NCBI GenBank assembly: GCA_016858145.1 | Contig: JAEHOE010000002.1 | Coordinates: 1,550,001-1,614,000, forward strand | DNA: 64,000 nucleotides | Source: Edaphochlamys debaryana | Taxonomy: Eukaryota > Chlorophyta > Chlorophyceae > Chlamydomonadales | Direction of reading: 5' to 3' | In this document: in pieces, positions 54,753 through 64,000 of the stretch | Layout: each line of letters starts with the position of its first letter | Position numbering within the stretch: the first letter of the stretch is position 1 | Notes under the pieces: generated by a model | Database searches by the model: none | What the model was told of the DNA's origin: nothing | Seen by the model: only the letters and a program-made list of their open reading frames with translations | Position numbers and translations under genes: made by a program

Positions 54753-56512
54753 GGCGATGGAGCTGAACTTCTACTGGGTGTTCGCGACTAGAGATACATG
54801 GCGCCGGGCTCCTACGCTATGCTCGGGCGGACGTCAGCCGCTTGGTGGACACTGGCGCACTCGGTTGCACCAGACGCGTTGAAAGGCTTCACTGCTATAC
54901 GTATTGAACGTTCACAGCCACAAAGTTGCTGAGCGGCAGGGCCAAACACGCGAGGATGGCGAGATTTGCGGGCCGGTACGGCACTCGCCACCAGCACTGT
55001 GTTTTATCGAGGGGCAATTTGGGCCGCGCGCCACCCGAGCCCCCGTTGCAGCGCGCTTACCCCCGCGACGTCTGTATCGCACCCCTGTGTCGCAAGTCAC
55101 GCGCGGCGTCCAAGTTCGTCCGAGTCAGGGATGAGGGGCCCCCGGCCTGAGCGCTGGCGGCGGATCCAGACCTGCAAGCGTTCCTCGCCGCCCTGGCAGA
55201 ACCCATCTCGTGCGCTCACTCGGCTCCCTGACCCTGTCTTGCCTCCTTTCAGTGGCCCGTGGCCCCGTGGCCGTGGCCCCGTGGCCCCGTCACTAAAATT
55301 GGCGCTGAGACCATAACCTCACTCCGCAGGGCAGGGCGCTTAGTCCCTACTGCCCGAGGGTCCAGCTCCTGCGCAGGGCCGCATGCCTTCCCCAGGATAC
55401 CCACAGCTTGCTCACCGTCAGGCGTCAGCACTTAAAGCAGTCCACGATGCGCTATGTGCGCTATGTGGAACAGTGGCGGTCCAGCGCAGACAAGCACCGC
55501 CTAGCGCGTTGTGGTTTTGCGGGGGGTGTGGTCTCATACCCGAGAGGCACAAGGTTGCAGTGTGGCCCACATTCTGAGACCATGGGGACGCCGAGGATTG
55601 AGTCCAGTCCACCCGTTGTCAAGACACTGGCGCGGAGCGATCAAGCCCCTGGCTCGAGCATAACTGTCGGGGGGAAGCCTGCTTCTGGTCCAAGCCTGCC
55701 TCTTTGTTTTTTTTTTACATTCGGATGCACACGATGCAAGGGGGTGCAGAGGCGCGGGGAACCCTGACAACAGGGGCCCGTGTAGCAAGATTGAAGTTCA
55801 GCCACCGTCAGGCATGCAACAGGCCAGGCACCAGACACCAGGCCAACCGAACAGGCACCGGCACCGGCACAGGCCTGTGCGATGGACCCGTGATACCGTG
55901 CCTGACCAGCCAGGCACAAACGCACAATGCCTGCGTGTCTGCCTTCGCTGCATGCACGCACAGCCATACCGAGGCTGCAACAGCTCGGGGGCTCGCTCCC
56001 CTGGTTTACCCCGAAGCACAGCCCGAAGCAGCCGGCGGATAAGGACGTGGGGGTCCCCCGCTCTTCGGGGGCCAAGCTAGCTGCCCCAAAATCCTGCTCG
56101 TGCTCCAAGTCAACGGCTGATGGTGTGTGAACGGAAGTCTAGGCAGACATCTGTATGTGCTGTACTCGTGTGCTGTGCGGTACTACACAGACAACGACAG
56201 CTTTCTCACCTCGCACCCCTTCCATAGTCCCCTCGCTGCTCTTGTACACACTGCGCGTTATCTTCCTACTCGACAGAATACGACTGCGCCAACCCGCGAG
56301 CGACCTTGTGTCTTTGCAATCCTGCGACAACCTGGCTCAGCCGCCCCGCTTAAGAAACACCGTACCGAACTGAAGAGGAAATGAGCACCCAGCCGACACA
56401 ACGAAGCTCTGGTCCTCAGCGCTGAGCGCATTGTTGAGCCCGCAGCCCTTCGCGGACGTGGAGCGCCACTAATCTGAGGCTGTATTAGAAGGCTTGCCCT
56501 AGGAGAGGCAAT
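54753..56512. promoter_or_regulatory. divergent region between LARP1 and TMEM231, no gene seen
   Basis: 1,760 bp between two start codons. It holds a GTGGCCCC-type tandem stretch (55252-55292), a T9 run near 55711 and GC-rich palindromic pieces at 55987-56001 and 56049-56059. The region could include degenerate mobile-element sequence, but no open frame has support. Both promoters must lie near its ends. Confidence 0.45.
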
Positions 56513-59338
56513 ATGGTGCAGGTGAGGTGCCGGAGCACTGGGGCTGTTGGAACCTGCGACTGGGCGGGAACGCGAGCCGGCAAGCCCTCTCACCTTCTAT
56601 GCAGGTCTATCGCGAGCCTTTGTGTAGACGGCACTATGCCAGCATCTTCGGGGAGGCGTTCTTCTTTCGCGTGATAGCTTACCTGGGAATTATTGCTCTC
56701 GCGCTTGTTCTGGGCTTCGCGACGGGCGGCTTCTGGCAGAAGCTGGTTCCAGACAACGTGCAAGCAACAGTGCAGTATGACAATGCTTGCTTGCTCTTCT
56801 TCGAGGTGCGCCGGGGACATGCCTCACGTTCGTGCCCCGGCCAGCCCGGGGTTGGAACCGCGCCCCGGGGCACCCAACGCGGCTGCACTCCTCCCAGACC
56901 CCCCGGAGGCACTTCACAGAGCGCTGCACTGCAGCAAGTAGACAGGCTCCTCGGCTATGGAGGCCCAGCACGCCGCACTTGCCGCCCTTCGTGGCTGTGG
57001 TGCTGCGCAGGCGACCTCAGCCCTAGTGGCGCTGTAGGGTGGCGCGGACCTGACCGCCCTGCGCCACGCACTAGCAAAGGGCCGCGGACTGCCTTCTGGA
57101 GCTTTGGTCAATGCCTGGTGCCAGGTCGGAACCCCTTGCGCCCAACCGCGCAGGGCCTGGAGCCGGGGCAAACGATGGTGTGGAGCACCTCCGAAGCCAT
57201 CAACATGCAGTTTGCAAACGCCTACACCCCCGCTAGCGTCGAGGTACGTATTCGTGTCAACGTCTTGCCATGGCTCGGGTGGGCGCTTTGCAACCCGTCG
57301 CAAGCTGTGTACCGGTGCATCGCCACCGGGGAATGAGGCGGGAGGGGCACCCGCTTAATGCAAACGTGCTGCCCTCCGCGGCGCGGTTGGGATGCGCCAC
57401 TGCACAAGACGAGGGTGCCCCCGAAGCGCTGACGTTCCGCCTCTCTTGTGGTGCGCTGGTTCCGCGGCCTCCAGGTGGCGTCTCAGGACCTGAACAACGA
57501 CGGCAAGGCGGACGTCATTGCGTTCCGGGCCCAGGTGGCGGGCAACTTCCCCATTCACTCAGTCAAGGCATTACTGCAGTTCCAGTACTCCCTGACTGTG
57601 AGCACGTGTCTCGGCGCGGGCCCAAACGCTTGACGGCGCCTTCTTGGGACCTCGTCGCAGAGGGGCGGCCGGGGCGGGGCCGGGGCGCGTGCAGCCCGAG
57701 ATGCCACATCCGGGTCGCCTCACAACCAGTGCTCACGCGCGACCCACGGCCCACCTTACTGCCGCCAATCGTGACCGAGCCCCTCCGCAGTGCCTGACCC
57801 CAACGTCCTTTCCTAAGTTCCTTTCCTCTAACTTCCTGAACTTCCTTTTGCTTAACTCTCGTTACCAGGGCCACCTGCAGCTGGACATGTACGGCCTGGC
57901 CTACGTTGAGCACAGCTCCCCCATCCAGGGCAACGCCCTGTACACAGACGGCGAGGTGGGGCACGCAATGTCACTGGAAGGGCCTGCAAAAGCATAAGAC
58001 GCGTGGAAGACCGTGCGACGTTGCGATAGCCTGTCGCAGCCAGCTTACCAGCGCTCAGGGGAACGCCCCGGGTTCGGGAGCTGGGTAGGCGGCAGGAGGG
58101 GTCACGCAAGCAAGGCTGCCATCCCTCCGGGCAGCGCCCTGTCGGGTCGAAGGGGTGTGGGCCTGTGGCTCAGCGCACCGAGTGCGTTCGCTGCCTGACC
58201 CGCGCCATGCGTACGTTGGCCCTGCTCCAACCCTCTGCAGCTGCTTTTGGTACAAAAGAACCAGATCCAGGACAAGAAGTACAACGGGCTGTACAACGTA
58301 CCGCTACTGAATTCGTCCCGCCCAACCGTACTAACGGCGGTGCAGGTGCGTGCCCGTAGCTGAAACCTCACTAAACTGGTGCTGCTCAGCTGGCCCCTGC
58401 TCACCTATCACCAAGCACGGACCCCGCATGCATCGTTTTTAACCCAGACGTTGCACGTTGCATTGACCCCGGACGTTCAGTCCATTTGAACCAAAAAGCG
58501 CGTCTTGCACCCTGCTTGCACCCGATTCCCTGGCCCCAGCCGAGCATGGAGCTGGAGCTGCAGAGCATCATCAAGTCGTACAACGAACGCAACTACACGA
58601 CCATGCTAACGAACAACTACCCCGTGTGGACGGTGGGCGGGGCTGACGGAGTTATGGGGGCGGGACAGCTGGAACTATGCTGGGTGGTATTAGGAACAAG
58701 AGGAGGGGTAGCAATCGGCTGGAGGCTTGTTCACAAGTGCGGCCGGTCGGGAATGGAGGGGGGGCGTGCGTGACAGCAGTGAGGCAGAGGGTGGGGGGCA
58801 GAGGCTGGCGCGGGAGTCGTGTGACGAGGCGATGCCGGCCGTGCGACCCAACGGTTTCCGCAGGGTGGGAGTCGTAACGCCTTCGAGCTCCTGATGATGA
58901 TCCGCATCCCACCCAACCAAGTCGTGTGGTACAGGTGCGGAGAATGGCTGACATTACCCCGCCCCTACCCTCAGTGATACTTGCGCCCTGCGTTTGCACA
59001 GTCTCGTCGCGCCTGCCCAACCCTGGCCGCCGTGCCAGCATGCTGCTCGTCCTGTCAGAGAGTTGCCCCTTCTCGCATTTGCGTTTGCGTTGTGCCCCTT
59101 CTTACCCCCTTGGATTCCCCTTAAAAGCCCCCCCCCCCCGGCCTCACCCCTTGAACCGTGACGTCATGCCCGCAGGCCGCTCGCGATCCAGATGATCAAG
59201 TTCGGCTGGATCCAGTGGCTAGCGGGCTACGTCGTACTGTGGTGGATCCTGCAGTGGGTCGAGTGGTTCCTCTTCTCCTACCGGCTGCTGGAGACGCGGG
59301 TGGTGTCGGACTTCCAACCCAAGAAGCTGCGGTTCTGA
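56513..59338 (+). CDS. TMEM231: Transmembrane protein 231 (ciliary transition zone), 313 aa
   Basis: Nine exons: 56513-56521, 56605-56805, 57154-57243, 57475-57597, 57869-57955, 58241-58345, 58540-58632, 58864-58934, 59176-59338 (TGA). The first coding exon is only 9 bases (MVQ). The N-terminal helix (about 24-44, VIAYLGIIALALVLGFATGG) and the C-terminal helix (about 272-294, WLAGYVVLWWILQWVEWFLF) flank a lumenal domain containing DLNNDGKADVIAFRAQV (human DRNQDGKTDMLHFKLEL), LLQFQYSLTGHLQLDM and IIKSYNERNYTTMLTNNYPVW (human [21 protein letters not shown]). TMEM231 is a member of the MKS/B9 complex that forms the transition-zone barrier at the base of the cilium. The length matches the human protein (316 aa). 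The organism is therefore expected to be flagellated. No TGTAA was found in the following 1.2 kb. Confidence 0.94.
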
Positions 59339-60618
59339 GCACGGTGGCATCGGGTTTGGGGACCCATCATGGGTTGGGCTGGTTTGGGGATGACGGTTTG
59401 GGGATGACGGTGATTGAGGGATGACGAGCTGGGCTGGGGCTGTCGGCGTGCTCATGGGCGGTGGGTGCTAAGGTCATTGGGAAAGACAGTCGAGGAGGCT
59501 GCGGAGGCCAGCTTGCCGGATGTGGAACATGTTTAGGGCTTTCATGGGCGGGCGGGTGCTGTGGTCGGGATCAGTGGGCGCACAGACGCTTCGGTGCCGG
59601 GCTGCAGCACCGCCAGACTGCCAAACTGGCTCAACTGGCTTGACACCATGTGACGGCATGCCGTTCTCACGCAAGGCTGCGACCCAAGTTGTGGGCTGTC
59701 CAAACCTGGTCAGCATGCTCATGGCTAATGAGGCCGAGGGGCAAGGCGCTGGAGAGGCTGGGGAGAGCAGCTGACGGGGGCCATGGTGTTTGCTGGGGCT
59801 GCAGGTACTGCGGGTGCTCGGTCCATCGGCTGACAGGGGCCCGTGTGAGGCGAGGGGGATCGGAACTGATCGGAAGTGGTGTGGGTGCGAAGTGGTGGTG
59901 GTCGGGACGGAGCGTATACGCACAGATACCGGCAGAGCTACGGACGGCGGGGGCACGGCGACATGGTACAGGCAGCTTGCTGGCGCTTTACATTCCGACA
60001 GTGCGAACGCCCCCTGTACCGCCTCCTCCGTTTGCTACCGCTGGCATGGCAGAGCTGACCGTGCAGCCCGATGCCATCACGTGACACCACAACCGTGGAC
60101 TTGCGACCGCCTGAGACAAGGGTCACATAGAATCTAAGACTTCAGACCGCCGGGGCCTCCCCCTCAGCCCTTATACGGTGCTAGATCAACTTGCAGTACC
60201 TCAGAGCCCTCGCAAAGTTCCATCTGTACGTCATTAGACACCCCGGCACTGTACGTCATCGCCCAAATACCGCTACCGCTGCTTCGCCACCAGCCAGTCC
60301 CACCAGCTCGATGCAAAGCTTAGGCACCCCTCCGTTCCCGCTAGATGCGGCTTTCGCCCAGACACGTCAAGACAGTCGTCATGTGCACAGGCTCTCGTCT
60401 CCGGGCAAGCTCTGTCGCTCAACTTGGTTCGCCAGCTAGGCATCTGCGGAAGAGGGCAGTTTAGGGCAGGGGCTTGCTTAATGCAAGGACCCATGCGGGC
60501 AAATAGGCCTTCGCCCTACTCTTGGAACGCGCGTTTCGCGAACACGGCCTGCCAAACCCAGTACCGACTTGCCCTCACCTCACGCGACCTGCTGGCAGCC
60601 GCCTCCAGAGTCTCGGCT
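59339..60618. other. convergent 3' region of TMEM231 and the AP2 gene, no gene seen
   Basis: The 1.28-kb gap holds two convergent 3' UTRs. A minus-strand TGTAA at 59988-59992 is a candidate poly(A) signal for the AP2 gene, about 630 bases after its stop. A 14-bp unit GGTTTGGGGATGAC is tandemly duplicated at 59381-59408. Confidence 0.5.
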
Positions 60619-63600
60619 TCAGCTCTCGCGGGTGGCATCCTCATCCGCAGCTTGTGGCTCTGCCGCCGCCCGCCCTTGCCCGAAGCCCGACTCGAAGTCG
60701 CCGACACACGGCCCCTCCGCACGCGCGGTCCCGTGCGCGTGCCCATTGCGGCCGCCGGAATGCCGCCCGCTGTGACGGTTAGCGTCACCGGGGCCGCTCG
60801 CGCCCCAGCCGCAGCTGCGCCCCTCGCCGCTGGACCCCACACCGCCAGGCGGCCCAGCCGCAGAGTCCCGCCCGTCCCCAGCGCCCTCGCTCCCGCCAGT
60901 CAGCCCCCGGTGCGTGGCCGAGTCTCCGTCTCCACGCCGACGCTTGCTAGCTGGCGGGGCGCCGGCAAGGTCGAGCACGACGTCGGAGCCGCCACCCCCG
61001 CTGCTGCCCGGCTCGGCACCTCCCCCGGACCCGGCGGCGGGCGCGTCAGACAGGTCCAGGGCCGCATCGCCGCCCTCCCGCTTGCGCCGCGCGCCCGCCT
61101 GCGCCGGCGCCGCTGCCAAGGGCTGGGCGTCGGCTGACGCCGCCGCCGCGGCGCCCTGCGACGCGTCTTGGGAGTTGGCCCGGCCTGCGGTGAAGCCGTG
61201 CGGGGACAGGTCCAGGATGGGCTTGGCGCCGCCGCCCGACTGCCGCTGCGGCGGCTGCGCCTGTGCACCCTGTGCCGGCGCGGCCTGGCCGCCTGCGGCA
61301 GCGGCGTCGGCGGCGGGTCCGCCCGTGATGACGCCAGGGCTCGGGGAGTCGGCGACGAAGAGGGCTGGCGCGCTGGGCGCTGCGCCCGCCGCAGGGCCAG
61401 CCACCGCGCCCAGGGGCGCCGGGGCCTGCCCCACGCCCCCCAGGTTCAGCACGGGCTGGCCGTCGCCGCCCTCGCCGCCGGCCCCCATGCCCTCGAGGCC
61501 CAGGGCCTGCAGGCCGCCGTGGAGCTGCCCGGTGCCGTCGTCCGCTCCTAGGTGCCCCGGCACGCCGCCCACGGGTCCCATTGGGCCCCCCGGCGCCTGC
61601 TGGTGTTTGATCATGGCCGCATGTCGAGCCAGGAGCTCCAGGCTCAGCTGCTGCTGCTGCTGCTGCGACCCGGCCGCCGGCTGCCCGGGCTTGCCGACCC
61701 CGCCGGCCGCCAGCTGCGGGAGCATGCCCAGCATTCCGAGCCCGCCGCTCTGCTGGAGCCCCATGAGCATGTTGCCGGCAGCAATGGCAGCGATGGCTCG
61801 AGACTGGGCGTCAGCGTCGGTGCCGCCCTGGCCGCCCGCTTGGCCCCCCAGGCCGCCCGCTTTCAGGGCGTTCTGCAGGAGCGCCTGCAGCTGCTGCGCC
61901 GCCTTGGCGTTGGCGTTGGCGGCCTGCTGCTGCTGCTGGGCGGCCGCGGCGGCGCTGGCCTGGCCGTAGCCGCCGCGCGCCGGCGTGGTGTCGTCCTCGC
62001 TGTCCGAATCAAAGTCGTCGCCCCGCCGCCTGCAGGAGGACAATCCACCGGGTGCACAGCGGACAGCGCGTCAAGCAAAGTCACAACACAGTGCCGCCAC
62101 GCCCTGCACTCCCTACACACTACGCCCGGTCGCGCCCGAAGAGATCACATGATCACGTGAGACGTGACGTCCAGGTGCAGAGCATCTAATCAATAAGCAG
62201 AGGAGACGCCCACTCACTTCTTGCGTGCGGCCTTCTTGGGCTTGGGCTCGGGAGTGGTGCGCATCCCCACGGCCATGCCTAGGAAGCCCGTGGGGTCGCC
62301 GCCCACGCCCAGCTCGTCCAGGTTGTAGTCAGACAGCGGGAAGTTCATGCGGCTGCGGCTGCGCGCGTCTTGGCCCCGCAGGCGCAGCACGGCCCGGTCG
62401 TACGCGCGCGCCGCCTCCACCTCCTCGGTGAAGGAGCCTGTACGAAGTGGGCGCACGACAGGGTTTGGGTGCGTGTGGGTGCGTGTGGAAACGGGAAGAT
62501 GCGGCGATAGGAGCGGGCGATGCGAAAGGCACACGATACTGGGCGAGGCATGGGGGCACCGGTGCCTGAGGGCAGCTGCACGGACGGGTGGGGTGCGCAC
62601 GGCCGGACGTGTGAGCTCGCTCACCGATGAAGTGCTGCTTGCCGCCGCCCCACACGCGGACCTCCCAGCGCTGGCTGCGCTCGTGCCAGCTGACGCCGCG
62701 GTACTGGCTGGAGCCCTTGTTGCTGTTGTGCGTGCCTTCCGGCACGCCGTCAGCGCCGATCTCCGCCAGGTAGTCCGCAGCGCCTGCGCACAAGACAGAA
62801 GCTTCAATCAGGCAAGCTCCTACAGCCTTGTGCATAGGAAAGTCAACCTGTCGATTCGCCCCTTAGAAGCCCTTCCCCATGAGAAGCAAAGCCAAGGCAA
62901 GCCGAGACGTGCCAGGTCAACACTCACTCTCCCGGAAATTGAGGCCCGCCTCGGGCCCCAGCATGCGAAGGGCCTCCTTGTCGTACGCCCGGGCCGCGTC
63001 CTCCTCGCTCTCGTACGACCCGATGTGGCGGGCGCGCTTGAGCTCGCGGTCCCACAGCACCGCGACCCACTTGGAGCAGGCACTGTTCCATGACACCCCC
63101 TTGTACTGGGAGGTGACGCGGGCGCCCTGGGCGCGCGGCCCACGCGCCTTGGGCCCGGCGTGCCCTTGCCTGCGGCAGCACAGCAAGTACCAGGGAGCGG
63201 GTGAGTCAACGCAACTCAGCGAGCGAAAGGCCGCAAGCAGCCGTACGTCGGTCCTACATTCAGCCCAAACACGTCAAACCGCGCCTGCTCCTGACGGCAC
63301 ACGAGCACGCCCACAGGCCCCAGCGCTCACTTTGTGGCGACGGGGTTGGGGAAGTTGAGCAGCTCCTTGTTGCCGCTGCGCAGCACCGCAGCGTCGAAGG
63401 CCTTGGCGGCCTCCTCCTGCGTCTCGTGGCAGCCCAGGAAAGTGATGGCGCCGTTCTCCACGATCTGCGCCCGCCACTTGTTCTCCATCTCGTCCCACGA
63501 AACGCCGCGATACACGCTCTCGCGCTTGCCGTCGGGCCCGATGATCTCCGGCGCAGGGACCATTGGCAGCACAGCCGGCACGAACGCGCCGCGGCCTCGG

Positions 63601-64000
63601 CCGCGGCCTCGGCCGCGCCCCCGCCCCGTGCTGGCGCCCTCCGTACGGCTGCTGACGCTGCCCAGTACGAAGTCCTCGTCATCGTCCTCCCGTACACGCC
63701 CCCGGCCTCTCCCCCGGCCCCGGCCCCGCCCTCGCCCCCGGCCTCTCCCGCGCCCTCGCCCCGTCGCGGGTGCTGCCTGCGCGTGCGGCCGTATGTCGTG
63801 GTCGTCTTCCTCTTCCTCATCCTCATCCTCGTCGCCGTATAGGGGATCGTTGGAGGGCAGGCCCATGCCCAAGCCCAGGCCCGAGTTGAGGCCCAGGCCC
63901 AGCAGGCCCGCCTGCTGCAGAGCCGCGAAGGCGGGGTCTAGGCCGCCGCTGCCGTCGACGCCAGCGCCAGAGCTAAACTGCCCCGCGGCAGCCGCCGCGC
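60619..64000 (-). CDS. AP2-domain transcription factor with three AP2 domains, 5' end missing
   Basis: Exons visible: 64000(edge)-63331, 63169-62928, 62783-62625, 62437-62218, 62029-60619 (stop); all phases match and give 899 residues. Three AP2 DNA-binding domains follow one another: YRGVSWDEMENKWRAQI...EEAAKAFDAAVL (63520-63335), YKGVSWNSACSKWVAVL...EDAARAYDKEAL (63105-62930) and YRGVSWHERSQRWEVRVW...VEAARAYDRAVL (62712-62340, split by an intron). Each has the YRG element and the AA-x-AYD helix. N-terminal to these are an acidic run (DEDEDEEEEDDHD) and two Gly-Arg dipeptide tracts. The 470-residue C-terminal exon is Gln/Ala/Gly-rich and low complexity, compatible with an activation region. 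Multi-AP2 proteins act as nuclear regulators in plants and algae; targets cannot be inferred. The frame is still open at the window edge, so the start is outside. Confidence 0.9.

Noticed and set aside
55987..56059. Short GC palindromes as a CRISPR-like or attachment site
   Set aside because: No regular spacing or repeat unit, and the genome is eukaryotic. They are only noted as repeat debris.
55641..56108. 155-codon minus-strand frame between LARP1 and TMEM231
   Set aside because: Cys/Gly/Ala-rich with no motif, no splice-linked neighbours and no clear start context. It may be degenerate repeat.
60914..61969. 351-codon plus-strand frame over the AP2 gene
   Set aside because: It mirrors the Gln/Ala/Gly-rich last exon of the AP2 gene; the composition is explained by the other strand.

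Overview
The window is nuclear DNA of a green alga of the Chlamydomonas/Volvox group (Chlamydomonadales). This is inferred from four things seen together: very high GC content, genes split by many short introns (mostly about 90-300 bp, with GTGAG/GTGCG-type donors and CAG acceptors), TGTAA polyadenylation signals after stop codons, and plant/algal-type proteins rich in Ala/Gly/Pro low-complexity tracts. The species cannot be read from the sequence. All genes below were assembled by hand: exon ends were chosen by splice sites and by codon phase across every junction.

Layout. (1) <1-623, + strand: 3' end of a CNNM/DUF21-CBS metal-transporter-like gene. (2) 1576-25826, - strand: one giant gene of 57 exons with an unbroken frame of 5,718 codons, encoding a coiled-coil, Ala/Gln/Glu-rich protein that I do not recognise. 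(3) 26430-28688, +: a small TSNAXIP1-like coiled-coil protein. (4) 28933-29981, -: LSM2, a U6 snRNP / mRNA-decay Sm-like protein. (5) 30401-34929, +: UTP6, a U3 snoRNP/SSU processome subunit. (6) 36049-37073, -: unknown 264-aa protein with an N-myristoylation-like start. (7) 37786-42259, -: PIG-T, a GPI-transamidase subunit. (8) 42536-46558, +: 975-aa protein with a huge low-complexity region and a C-terminus that may be NARG2/ICE2-like. (9) 48775-54752, -: LARP1 (La module plus DM15 region). (10) 56513-59338, +: TMEM231, a ciliary transition-zone membrane protein. (11) 60619->64000, -: transcription factor with three AP2 domains, 5' end outside the window.

The genes are mostly arranged as divergent or convergent pairs. 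Short head-to-head spacers separate LSM2/UTP6 (419 bp) and PIG-T/gene 8 (276 bp). The 3' regions of genes 1/2 and 3/4 overlap tail to tail. Functionally the window mixes RNA metabolism (LSM2, UTP6, LARP1, perhaps the ICE2-like gene), cilium-associated families (TMEM231, TSNAXIP1-like, possibly the giant coiled-coil protein) and membrane/GPI biology (PIG-T, CNNM).

The least expected features are the giant coiled-coil gene, five in-frame GC-AG introns, and three genes (UTP6, PIG-T, LARP1) in which an exon edge with its splice site is duplicated 100-131 bp away inside the adjacent intron. In UTP6 that copy keeps the frame open and would add 37 residues.
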